A stretch of DNA of 8,203 bases from JBFHKO01 sp041595355. Lineage in GTDB: Bacteria > Pseudomonadota > Gammaproteobacteria > Enterobacterales > Aeromonadaceae. The translations under genes and the position numbers were made by a program. The stretch lies in assembly GCA_041595355.1 (NCBI GenBank), contig JBFHKO010000112.1:1-8203 (forward strand). Direction: 5' to 3'. The notes under the pieces are model-generated. The model had not been told where the DNA came from. It saw nothing but the letters and a program-made list of their open reading frames with translations, and searched no databases. Positions 1-7,479 of the stretch are shown piece by piece. Each line of letters starts with the position of its first letter. Position 1 is the stretch's first letter.

Positions 1-1074
1 GGCGGGCGGGATCAGCCGCTCGCTGCCCAGATGCCAGGTCTGCAGATAGGCGCGCTGCTTGCTCATGCGCTCCGGATCCGCCACCAGCGTGAGGCCGGGC
101 ACACCGAAGGCGGTGGCAAGGATGCGCCCGTGCAGGCTGCTGCCGCAAAAAGCCCGCGCCCCCGCCAGCAGCGCCGCCAGCGCCCAGAGATGCCGGCCGC
201 GAAAGAGGCGCATCGGCAGCCCCGGCAGCCGGGCCATCAGCCGCCGGTAGACGGCCAGGTCGTCGTGCCAGGGCGCCGCGCCGGCGCGAAACAGCACCAG
301 CCCCAGCCCCCGGGAGCGCAGCAGCGGCCGCAGCTGGGCCGCCAGCACATCCAGGGTGGCATCGTCACCGAAGTCGGCGCTGAACTGCAGCGCCAGGTAG
401 CCCTGGGCCAGCTCGCGCCGCAGGCGGGCCGGCGCCCCCCGCCGGCCATGGCGGTGGAGCAGGTCGCCGCACAGCTCGGCAATCAGCACGGCGCTGTCGG
501 GCACCAGGATCGCCGGCATCCCCTGCCCGGCCAGCCACTGGCGGGTGATCTCGTCACGCACGCTCAGCCAGTCGGCCTGGGCCAGCTTGGCCAGCACCTC
601 GGCACCCAGGGCGCCATCACGGCGGGCCAGCGTGACGCCCCCCAGCGCCTGACAGAACAGGCGGGCCGGCGGCTGAAACAGCGACGGCGATGGCAGGTAG
701 GGCGCGCGATCGCCGCCCCCCAACTGGTGGGCGGCCCAGCGGTCACGGGCCGGCGGATCGCCATCCAGCCGGGCGATGAGATCGGCGGCGCACGCGGGTG
801 GCTGCAGCATCAGCGCCGCCTCCCAGGCCGGGCAGTCCAGCAGCTCGCCGCCCGCCACGATCAGCCGCGCCGGTCGCGGCCCCCAGGCGCGCGCCAGCTC
901 CCGTATGGCCCTCACCCTGTGGCCGCCCTGGGGGCGCAGATCCCGCGCCACCAGGCCGGCGCAGCAGCAGCGGGCCGGCGCCAGCCAGCGGCTCAGAAGA
1001 TGGGGAAACAGCAGATCGCCGAGGTTGTGGCGGTCGAAGGCACCAAACAGGATGTAATCGGCGGGCGCACCCAT
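1..1074 (-). CDS. Polysaccharide pyruvyl transferase family protein, C-terminus cut by window edge
   Basis: This minus-strand frame is open for 358 codons from the ATG at 1074 to the window edge, with no stop. Family-type motifs are visible: an N-terminal nucleotide-binding-like loop (FDRHNLGDLLFP, residues 13-24), VAGGELLD (73-80), SVRDEITRQWL (171-181), LVPDSAVL (190-197) and the C-terminal signature GSSLHGRILATAFGVP (311-326). These match the PF04230 family (WcaK, CsaB and AmsJ relatives), which moves pyruvyl or related groups onto sugars, or is of unknown function in divergent members. There is no signal peptide or membrane segment, so it is probably cytoplasmic. The ATG at 1074 is the only possible start in this frame, because an in-frame stop lies about 28 bases upstream. 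It begins 16 bases after the rtcB stop, so co-transcription with rtcB is likely. The Shine-Dalgarno sequence is weak, which suggests translation depends on rtcB. The fold family is fairly certain; the substrate is unknown. Confidence 0.8.
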   Translation of the reverse strand, partial: MGAPADYILFGAFDRHNLGDLLFPHLLSRWLAPARCCCAGLVARDLRPQGGHRVRAIRELARAWGPRPARLIVAGGELLDCPAWEAALMLQPPACAADLIARLDGDPPARDRWAAHQLGGGDRAPYLPSPSLFQPPARLFCQALGGVTLARRDGALGAEVLAKLAQADWLSVRDEITRQWLAGQGMPAILVPDSAVLIAELCGDLLHRHGRRGAPARLRRELAQGYLALQFSADFGDDATLDVLAAQLRPLLRSRGLGLVLFRAGAAPWHDDLAVYRRLMARLPGLPMRLFRGRHLWALAALLAGARAFCGSSLHGRILATAFGVPGLTLVADPERMSKQRAYLQTWHLGSERLIPPA

Positions 1075-1090
1075 GGGCCAGCGTTGCCCG

Positions 1091-2521
<1,431 letters not shown>

Positions 2522-2543
2522 GATTGCGCTCCCCGGCCCCGCC

Positions 2544-2963
2544 TCAGACATCCACCACGCACTGGGCCAGCCACTGGCCATCGGCCTGCCGAGCCACCCG
2601 CAGCGCCGTGTAGGTGGCCCCCTTGACCTCCACCGCCGGCTGATGCCGGGCCGTGTCCAGGGGCTCGCCCCAGGCCGTGGCCGACAGCTGGCCCGGCTCG
2701 AGACTGAGGCTGAAGCGATTGAACAGCATGTGGCGGGTGGCCATCTCGTAGATGAGCGCATTCAGCCAGTCGGCCAGCAACAGCTCGTCGTCGCCCCCCT
2801 CGCAGCAGATGATGACCGCCTCGCGCGCCGCGATGCGCGCCGGCTCGGTGACCACCGCCATCAGCGCCAGCCCCGCCTGGGCAAAGGCCTCGGCCTTGCT
2901 GCCGGCGATGCCGCGCACCCCCACATCCGCATCATGCTCGAAATGTTCCCAGTGTCCTGCCAT
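2544..2963 (-). CDS. Archease, RtcB activating protein
   Basis: This 139-residue protein matches archease in length and layout. It has the N-terminal FEHDADVGVRG (residues 8-18) that carries conserved acidic metal-binding residues, a central LLLADWLNALIYEM (61-74), VEVKGATYTAL (111-121) with the conserved lysine, and a C-terminal VVDV with a conserved aspartate at 138. In archaea and humans archease speeds formation of the RtcB-guanylate intermediate and allows multiple turnover; the adjacency to rtcB supports that role here. The ATG at 2963 is chosen because the conserved segment begins right after it and CAGGGA lies upstream. A longer in-frame extension upstream has no homology-like content. 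It is the first gene of the minus-strand operon and is divergent from pncB. Some genomes annotate it as a DUF101 or MTH1598/TM1083 family protein. Confidence 0.93.
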   Translation of the reverse strand: MAGHWEHFEHDADVGVRGIAGSKAEAFAQAGLALMAVVTEPARIAAREAVIICCEGGDDELLLADWLNALIYEMATRHMLFNRFSLSLEPGQLSATAWGEPLDTARHQPAVEVKGATYTALRVARQADGQWLAQCVVDV

Positions 2964-3020
2964 GCCTGCATCCCTGTCCGGTTTAGCCCCCCTGCCGCCC
3001 CGGCACGGGGCCGGCGTCCA

Positions 3021-3041
3021 GTGGCAAGTATGGCCTGCCAC
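3021..3041. repeat. Inverted repeat GTGGCA-N9-TGCCAC, candidate operator
   Basis: Two perfect 6-base arms (3021-3026 and 3036-3041) are separated by 9 bases, giving 15 bp centre to centre. The repeat partly overlaps the left arm of the larger AAGTATGGC/GCCATACTT repeat. The size suits a dimeric helix-turn-helix regulator, but this is inferred from symmetry alone, and short repeats arise easily in GC-rich DNA. Confidence 0.3.
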
Positions 3042-3076
3042 GACCGCCGCCGGTGAGGCAAAGATGCGCCATACTT
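3026..3076. repeat. 9-bp perfect inverted repeat, centres 42 bp apart, in the divergent promoter region
   Basis: AAGTATGGC at 3026-3034 is the exact reverse complement of GCCATACTT at 3068-3076, with 33 bases between. The 42-bp centre spacing is about four helical turns. The arms are AT-richer than their surroundings and each contains an outward-facing CATACT, so they may be paired divergent -10 elements or a split operator that controls both operons. There is no known motif match that I can name. Confidence 0.35.
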
Positions 3077-3123
3077 CACAACACCGATGCTGGCCACCCG
3101 CCGCACCACGAGGGGTTCGCCTT

Positions 3124-4548
3124 ATGGCCATACTGGAGCAGCATGCCGGTCTCTATACCGACCGTTACGAACTCGCCATGGCGCAGGGTTACCTGCTGAC
3201 CGGCAAGCAGGCGACGCCGGCCTGTTTCGACTACTTCTTTCGCAAGCCCCCCTTCGGCGGCGGCTATGCCCTCTTCGCCGGCCTGCAGGATCTGCTGGCG
3301 GTGCTGGAGCGGCTGCGCTTTGGCGCCGACGACTGCGCCTACCTGGCCAGCCTCGGCTTTCAGCCCGCCTTCCTCGACTACCTGGCCGACTTTCGTTTTG
3401 GCGGCGACATCCATGCCATGCGCGAAGGCGAGGTGGTCTTTCCCGGCGAGCCGCTGGTGCGGGTGGAGGGCAACCTCATCGAAACCCAGCTGATCGAGAC
3501 GCTGCTGCTGAACCTGCTCAATGTCGAGACCCTGATCGCCACCAAGGCCGCCCGCCTGCGCCAGGCCGCCGGCCCGCGGACCCTCATCGACTTCGGGCTG
3601 CGGCGCGCCCAGGGGCTGGGCGGCATCCAGGCCAGCAAGGCGGCCGTGCTCGGCGGCGTCGACAGCACCTCCAACCTCTACAGCGCCTTCCTCTACGGGC
3701 TCAGCGCCAGCGGCACCCAGGCCCACGCCTGGATCCAGGCCCATGATGACGAGCTGGCGGCCTTTCGCGCCTTCGCCCGCCTCTACCCCCGCCAGTGCGT
3801 GCTGCTGGTAGACACCTACGATACGCTGAGATCCGGCCTCCCCAACGCCATCCGGGTGGCCCGCGAAATGGCCGAGCGGGGGGAGCGGCTGCTCGGCGTG
3901 CGCCTGGACAGCGGCGATCTGGCCTACCTCAGCAAGGCTGCGCGCCGACAGCTCGATGCCGCGGGCCTGGCGTACGTCCGGATAGTGGCCTCCAATCAGC
4001 TGGATGAATATGTGATCCGCAGCCTGCTGGAGCAGGAGGCCCCCATCGACGCCTTCGGGGTCGGCACCCGCTTGGCCACCGGCCAGCCGGATGCGGCGCT
4101 GGACGGCGTCTACAAGCTCTGCCTGTGCGACGGCCAGCCGCGCCTGAAGCTGTCGGAAAATCCGGAGAAGATCATCCTGCCCGGCCGCAAGCAGGTGCTG
4201 CGTTACCTCGACGAGCAGGGGCGCTTCCTGGCCGATGGCATTCTCCTCGCCGACGAAACGCGGGTCGAGCGGCTTCACCATCCCGGCTGGCTCGAGCTGC
4301 AGTGCGAGCTGTCCGGCCTGCGAGCCGAACCGCTGCTTAAGCCGGTGATGAGCCGCGGGCGCCGCCTGGGCCCGACCCCCACGGTCGCCGAGACGGCCGA
4401 CTATGCCCGCGCCCGGCTGGCACGGCTGCCGGCCGAGCACAGGCGCTTCGACAACCCCCATCTTTACAAGGTCGGCATCAGCGAGTCGCTGATGCTGCTG
4501 CGCAGCCGCTGCATCGCCACCGCCCGGCAAGCGTTCGCAGGAGGATAA
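3124..4548 (+). CDS. pncB: Nicotinate phosphoribosyltransferase
   Basis: This 474-residue cytoplasmic enzyme makes nicotinate mononucleotide and pyrophosphate from nicotinate and PRPP, with ATP hydrolysis, in the Preiss-Handler NAD salvage route. Family motifs occur in order: LYTDRYELAMAQGYL (10-24), FDYFFRKPPFGGGYALFAGL (35-54), DFGLRRAQG (156-164), GVDSTSNLYSAFLYG (178-192), SGTQAHAWI (196-204) with H201 as the likely phosphorylated histidine, VDTYDTLRSGLPNAI (229-243), GVRLDSGDLAYLS (258-270) and FGVGTRLATG (311-320). The length and these motifs suit the longer bacterial class rather than the roughly 400-residue E. coli PncB. The ATG at 3124 is preceded by GAGGGG about 9 bases upstream, and the conserved N-terminus starts right after it. 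pncA follows after 4 bases, and its ribosome site lies inside the end of this gene. The enzyme class is certain; the symbol is by function. Confidence 0.96.
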   Translation: MAILEQHAGLYTDRYELAMAQGYLLTGKQATPACFDYFFRKPPFGGGYALFAGLQDLLAVLERLRFGADDCAYLASLGFQPAFLDYLADFRFGGDIHAMREGEVVFPGEPLVRVEGNLIETQLIETLLLNLLNVETLIATKAARLRQAAGPRTLIDFGLRRAQGLGGIQASKAAVLGGVDSTSNLYSAFLYGLSASGTQAHAWIQAHDDELAAFRAFARLYPRQCVLLVDTYDTLRSGLPNAIRVAREMAERGERLLGVRLDSGDLAYLSKAARRQLDAAGLAYVRIVASNQLDEYVIRSLLEQEAPIDAFGVGTRLATGQPDAALDGVYKLCLCDGQPRLKLSENPEKIILPGRKQVLRYLDEQGRFLADGILLADETRVERLHHPGWLELQCELSGLRAEPLLKPVMSRGRRLGPTPTVAETADYARARLARLPAEHRRFDNPHLYKVGISESLMLLRSRCIATARQAFAGG

Positions 4549-4552
4549 CCCG

Positions 4553-5095
4553 ATGAAACGTGCCCTGTTGATAGTCGATGTGCAAAACGACTTCTGCCCC
4601 GGCGGCAGCCTGGCGGTGCCCGGCGGCGATGCCATAGTGCCGGTCATCAATGCGCTCATGCCGCGTTTCGAGCTGGTCATCGCCTCCAAGGACTGGCACC
4701 CGGCCGCCAGCGTCCATTTTCGCCGCTGGCCCCCCCACTGCGTGCAGGGCACCCCGGGCGCCGAGTTGCATCCGCAACTGCACCAGACCGCCATCGCCCA
4801 GCTCTTCCTCAAGGGCACCCGCGACCGGGACGATGGTTACTCGGCCTTCGAGGCCACCAACCTGGACTTGGCCGCCTACCTGCGCGAGCAGCAGGTGGAG
4901 GAACTCTTTGTGGTGGGGCTGGCCACCGACTACTGCGTCAAGGCCACGGCACTGGACGCCGTCAAGGCGGGCTTTGCCACTACCCTGGTCCGCGATGGCG
5001 TGGCGGCCGTCGAGGTGCAACCGGGTGACGGGGCACGCGCCCTGGCGCAGATGGCCGCCGCCGGGGTACGGCTGCGTGACGCCAGCGCCTGTTGA
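4553..5095 (+). CDS. pncA: Nicotinamidase
   Basis: This 180-residue member of the cysteine hydrolase (isochorismatase-like) superfamily deamidates nicotinamide to nicotinate and ammonia, supplying the substrate of the upstream pncB product. The catalytic triad is D9 (LLIVDVQNDFCPGG), K87 (LFLKGT) and C128 (LATDYCVKATALDAV). The metal site is D47 and H49 (SKDWHPAASVH) with H62 (PPHCVQGTPGAEL). No signal peptide is seen. AGGAGG at 4539-4544, within the last codons of pncB, sits 8 bases before the ATG, so the two genes are very likely translationally coupled. Pyrazinamide would also be expected to be a substrate, as for other PncA enzymes. The gene ends 12 bases from the stop of the convergent aguA. 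Confidence 0.97.
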   Translation: MKRALLIVDVQNDFCPGGSLAVPGGDAIVPVINALMPRFELVIASKDWHPAASVHFRRWPPHCVQGTPGAELHPQLHQTAIAQLFLKGTRDRDDGYSAFEATNLDLAAYLREQQVEELFVVGLATDYCVKATALDAVKAGFATTLVRDGVAAVEVQPGDGARALAQMAAAGVRLRDASAC

Positions 5096-5100
5096 GGCGC
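5085..5100. terminator. GC-rich hairpin at the pncA/aguA convergence, weak terminator candidate
   Basis: GCGCCT (5085-5090) and AGGCGC (5095-5100) form a perfect 6-bp stem with a GTTG loop. It spans the end of pncA, including its stop codon, in the gap between two convergent genes. There is no T-run on either side, so it is not a classical intrinsic terminator. It could pause polymerase, or termination here may depend on Rho. Confidence 0.3.
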
Positions 5101-5107
5101 CCCCGGC

Positions 5108-6205
5108 TCAGATACCGGCCGGGATCTGCTGGGTGATGCAGTGGATATTGCCGCCCCCCAGCAGTATCTCCCGGGCCGGCACCCCGACCACCTCATGCTC
5201 CGGGAACACCTCGGCCAGGATCTGGCGCGCCTGCTCGTCGGTGGCCGGATCCAGCAGCGGGAAGACGATACGGCCGTTGGTGATGAGAAAGTTGACATAG
5301 GAGGCCGCCAGCCGCTCCCCGGCGCGCCGCGGCACGCCGCTGCCGCTGTCGATGCCGGCCGCCTCGGCCTCGCTGCAGTAGAGCGGCCCCGGTTGCGGCA
5401 GCTTGTGGATCCGCAGGCGCCGCCCCTTGGCATCCACCGCCTTGCTCAGCACCCGGTAGGCTGCCTGCGAGCGGGCATGCTGGGGATCGCGTTCATCATC
5501 GGTCCAGTGCAGCAGCACCTCGCCGGGACGGGCGAAACAGGCCATGTTGTCGATATGGCCATCGGTCTCGTCCATGTAGACCCCCTCCGGCAACCAGATA
5601 ACCGTCCGCACATTCAGGTATTCGCGCAGCAGCAGCTCGAGATCATCCTGCCTCAGGCGGGAGTTGCGGTTGGGATTGAGCAGGCATTCGGCGGTGGTCA
5701 TAAGAGTCCCCTCGCCGTCCACATGGATGGCGCCCCCCTCCAGAATGAAGGGCGCTTCGTAGCGATCGAAATCATGCTGGGCCAGGATGGCGGCCGCCAT
5801 CTTCTCGTCCTGATCCCAGGGCGCATAGAGCCCCTCGCTGAGGCCGCCCCAGGCGTTGAAGCGCCAGTCGACGCCCCGCCGCTCGCCCTCGCCATTGACC
5901 AGCAGGGTCGGCCCGGTGTCCCGCGCCCAGCAATCGTCGCTGTTGATGGCCACCAGCTGCACCCCGGCCGGCATGATCTCGCGGGCCGTTCCCATCCAGG
6001 CCTGGGGCACCGCCATGTAGACGGGGGTCACGGCGGCGATGGCCTCGGCCACCCGCGCGAAGGTGGCCTGGGCCGGCCCGCCCCGTTCGCGCCAGTTGTC
6101 GGCGCGATAGGGCCAAATCATCCACACCGCCTGCTGGGGAGCCCATTCGGCGGGCATGTGAAAACCGTCCTGTCGTGGCAGGGAGGCCAGGCTGTGACTG
6201 CTCAT
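5108..6205 (-). CDS. aguA: Agmatine deiminase
   Basis: This 365-residue protein matches the peptidyl-arginine-deiminase-like agmatine deiminase family in length and motifs. It hydrolyses agmatine to N-carbamoylputrescine and ammonia. Visible motifs are MPAEWAPQQAVWMIWPYR (17-34), INSDDCWARDTGPT (87-100), FNAWGG (116-121), LEGGAIHVDGEGT (155-167), MDETDGHIDN (211-220) and, at the C-terminus, LLGGGNIHCITQQIPAG (348-364) with C356 as the nucleophile. D96 and H217 are likely active-site partners. The start ATG at 6205 overlaps the TGA of aguB as ATGA. AGGGAG lies 6 bases upstream within aguB, so translation is coupled to it. The product is the direct substrate of AguB. No signal peptide is seen, so it is cytoplasmic. 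Confidence 0.97.
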   Translation of the reverse strand: MSSHSLASLPRQDGFHMPAEWAPQQAVWMIWPYRADNWRERGGPAQATFARVAEAIAAVTPVYMAVPQAWMGTAREIMPAGVQLVAINSDDCWARDTGPTLLVNGEGERRGVDWRFNAWGGLSEGLYAPWDQDEKMAAAILAQHDFDRYEAPFILEGGAIHVDGEGTLMTTAECLLNPNRNSRLRQDDLELLLREYLNVRTVIWLPEGVYMDETDGHIDNMACFARPGEVLLHWTDDERDPQHARSQAAYRVLSKAVDAKGRRLRIHKLPQPGPLYCSEAEAAGIDSGSGVPRRAGERLAASYVNFLITNGRIVFPLLDPATDEQARQILAEVFPEHEVVGVPAREILLGGGNIHCITQQIPAGI

Positions 6206-7101
6206 GCGCCGCTCCCTTTCCAGGAACGCTCACCATCGGCGCTGAGCAGGGCGGCATACAGGTCGGGGCGCCGATCGCGGAACAGCCCCCAGCTGATGCG
6301 CTGCTTGCGCAGGGCGGCGAGATCGAATTCGTGCACCAGTACACACTCGCTGTGGCGATCCGCCTGGGCCACCAGGGCGCCGGTCTGATCGGCGATGAAG
6401 GAGGAGCCATAGAAGGTCATTTCCAGGCCGGCCACATAGCGGCTCTGCTCGGTGCCCACCCGGTTGGAGGCGATGACCGGCACCAGGTTGGCGGCGGCAT
6501 GGCCCTGCTGCACCCGGGTCCAGTGGGGCTGGCTGTCGATCTCCGGATAGGCCGGCTCTGAGCCGATGGCGGTGGGAAAGAAGATGAGCTCGGCGCCCAG
6601 CAGCGCCAGGCTGCGGGCGGTCTCGGGGAACCACTGATCCCAGCAGATGCCGACGCCGATGCGCCCGTAGCGGGTATCCCAGACCTTGAAGCCGGTATCG
6701 CCGGGGGTGAAGAACTGCTTCTCCTGATAGGCCGGGCCGTTGGGGATATGGGTCTTGCGATAGAGATCCAGCAGCGAGCCGTCGGCGTCTATCACCACCA
6801 GCGAATTATAATGGGCATTGTGGCAACGCTCGAAGAAGGAGAGCGGCAGCACCACCGCCAGCTCGCGGGCCAGCGCCTGGAAATGGCGAATGAGCGCGCT
6901 CTCTTCCAGCGTCTGGGCCAGCTCGAAGTGCTCGGGATGCTGATCGATGCAGAAATAGGGGGTCTGGAACAGCTCCTGAATGAGGATGATCTGGGCGCCC
7001 TGGGCATGGGCCTCGCGCACCAGCTTCTCGGCCCGGGCTATATTGCCGGGAATATCCCAGGAACAGGCCATCTGGGTGGCGGCCACACGGACTTTCGCCA
7101 T
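6202..7101 (-). CDS. aguB: N-carbamoylputrescine amidase
   Basis: This 299-residue nitrilase-superfamily amidase converts N-carbamoylputrescine to putrescine, CO2 and ammonia. The Glu-Lys-Cys triad is E43 (ILIQELFQTPYFC), K116 (DLYRKTHIP) and C153 (GVGICWDQWFPE). PNGPAYQEKQFFTPGD (120-135), ELIFFPTAIGSEP (171-183) and PHWTRVQQGHAAANLVPV (192-209) are typical of the AguB/CPA subgroup. The ATG at 7101 is preferred over the in-frame ATG at 7119 because GGAGGAG lies between them, 9 bases before the 7101 start, and conservation begins at AKVRVAATQM. It is the first gene of the aguBA operon, the same order as in Pseudomonas, and is divergent from gabD. It most likely acts as an oligomer in the cytoplasm, as is known for the family. 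Confidence 0.96.
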   Translation of the reverse strand: MAKVRVAATQMACSWDIPGNIARAEKLVREAHAQGAQIILIQELFQTPYFCIDQHPEHFELAQTLEESALIRHFQALARELAVVLPLSFFERCHNAHYNSLVVIDADGSLLDLYRKTHIPNGPAYQEKQFFTPGDTGFKVWDTRYGRIGVGICWDQWFPETARSLALLGAELIFFPTAIGSEPAYPEIDSQPHWTRVQQGHAAANLVPVIASNRVGTEQSRYVAGLEMTFYGSSFIADQTGALVAQADRHSECVLVHEFDLAALRKQRISWGLFRDRRPDLYAALLSADGERSWKGSGA

Positions 7102-7128
7102 AGGAATGCACTCCTCCATGCAATGAGC

Positions 7129-7157
7129 GCGGCCGCCCCGACCACCGGCGCGGCCGC
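7129..7157. repeat. Twin GCGGCCGC palindromes 21 bp apart in the aguB leader
   Basis: The 8-bp palindrome occurs at 7129-7136 and 7150-7157. As a direct repeat it extends to 10 bases (GCGCGGCCGC at 7127-7136 and 7148-7157). The 21-bp centre spacing equals two helical turns, and the pair could also fold into an 8-bp stem with a 13-base loop in the aguB leader mRNA. It lies about 28 bases upstream of the aguB start. It may be an operator or an RNA hairpin; its function is inferred. Confidence 0.35.
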
Positions 7158-7178
7158 TGAAACAACGGCAGAATGAGT

Positions 7179-7208
7179 AGTGTAGGGAGAGGGCCGGGGC
7201 GCTAGCAA
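7179..7208 (-). promoter_or_regulatory. Possible sigma-70-type promoter for aguBA
   Basis: Reading the minus strand, TTGCTA (7208-7203) and TACACT (7184-7179) each match the consensus hexamers at four of six positions, with an 18-base spacer. Transcription would start near 7172, giving a leader of about 70 bases that includes the twin GCGGCCGC palindromes. This is a weak prediction. Confidence 0.27.
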
Positions 7209-7250
7209 ATCATTCCGGCGAAATCCCGGAGCAAATCCACAGTTCCGGGC
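7204..7250. repeat. Tandem degenerate motif AGCAAATC...TTCCGG upstream of aguB
   Basis: AGCAAATC occurs at 7204-7211 and again at 7230-7237. Each copy is followed by TTCCGG within a few bases (7213-7218 and 7243-7248), and a third partial copy (AAATCCCGGA) starts at 7221. The 26-bp period and the position over the putative -35 region suggest regulator binding sites, but no known consensus is matched. Confidence 0.3.
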
Positions 7251-7263
7251 GATGAACGATACC

Positions 7264-7319
7264 GGCCCGCCCAAGGGCGCCATGGGGAGCCGTAGCGGGC
7301 CGCCGGCCGGGGGGCGCCC
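7264..7319. repeat. GC-rich nested inverted repeats in the aguB-gabD intergenic region
   Basis: GGCCCGC (7264-7270) pairs with GCGGGCC (7295-7301), and GGGCGCC (7275-7281) pairs with GGCGCCC (7313-7319). The two pairs interlock and so cannot both form at once as simple stems. There is no T-run, so a classical terminator is unlikely. Such repeats are easily generated by GC-rich composition. Confidence 0.2.
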
Positions 7320-7348
7320 GGATGCGAGCGGGATCACAAAGTTCTATG

Positions 7349-7372
7349 GCCTTCAAACCATGCGTTGAAAGC
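7349..7372. repeat. Inverted repeat GCCTTCAA-N8-TTGAAAGC upstream of gabD
   Basis: Two 8-base arms (7349-7356 and 7365-7372) with one mismatch are separated by 8 bases, 16 bp centre to centre. They lie about 110 bases upstream of the gabD start in a locally AT-rich stretch. The geometry suits a dimeric repressor or activator. The right arm also gives TTGAAA, but no -10 element follows at proper spacing. Confidence 0.3.
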
Positions 7373-7479
7373 TTTTCATTTTTCCGCCCCGCCGCATCCT
7401 CTAGCTTCGACACTACGCCCGTCGTCCTGACGGCGGCCATCGTTAACAGCCTTCCGGGCTAAGAGTTTGGAGCACCATC

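Larger units (their letters stand above)
2964..3123. promoter_or_regulatory. Divergent intergenic region between archease-rtcB and pncB
   Basis: These 160 bases separate two divergent operons and must hold both promoters or their control sites. No strong TTGACA/TATAAT pair is visible. The best -10-like words are CATACT at 3070-3075 on plus (toward pncB) and its mirror copy at 3032-3027 on minus (toward archease). Both lie in the arms of a 9-bp inverted repeat. No suitable -35 accompanies either, so regulation by an activator is possible. I found no acceptable sigma-54 site. Confidence 0.4.
7102..7479. promoter_or_regulatory. Divergent intergenic region between aguBA and gabD, no convincing gene
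   Basis: These 378 bases separate the divergent aguB and gabD genes. Short open frames inside lack ribosome sites and recognisable protein content, so I see no gene. The region holds four repeat structures listed separately: paired GCGGCCGC palindromes, an AGCAAATC/TTCCGG tandem motif, a GC-rich inverted repeat near 7264-7319 and a TTCAA/TTGAA inverted repeat. It also holds a possible aguB promoter. The length and repeat content suggest regulated expression from both sides. Confidence 0.5.

Noticed and set aside
2522..2551. Upstream in-frame rtcB start at 2551 overlapping the archease stop
   Set aside because: The ATG at 2521 has a good GGGGAG site 7 bases upstream, and the 476-residue product keeps residue numbering almost identical to the archaeal enzyme.
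3001..3060. Possible sigma-54 promoter for archease-rtcB, as for E. coli rtcBA
   Set aside because: TGGCA...TTGCC on the minus strand looks tempting, but the gap between GG and GC is 12 bases instead of the strict 10. A 10-base GG/GC pair at 3002-3015 on plus has a poor -12 element.
3076..4818. Minus-strand open frame of 580 codons opposite pncB and pncA
   Set aside because: It is a shadow of two well-conserved genes, runs across their junction and has no recognisable domain.
5141..6388. Plus-strand open frame of 415 codons opposite aguA
   Set aside because: Antisense to a complete agmatine deiminase; the composition is typical of a GC-rich shadow frame.
7102..7119. Upstream in-frame aguB start at 7119
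   Set aside because: The strong GGAGGAG lies downstream of this ATG and at ideal distance from 7101, and the extra six residues are not conserved-looking.
7365..7407. gabD promoter built from TTGAAA (7365) and TAGCTT (7402)
   Set aside because: The spacer would be 31 bases, far outside the 16-18 used by sigma-70, and TAGCTT matches only three consensus positions.
7210..7440. Small minus-strand open frame of 76 codons in the aguB-gabD gap
   Set aside because: No ribosome site, no recognisable motif, and it spans several inverted repeats expected of a regulatory region.
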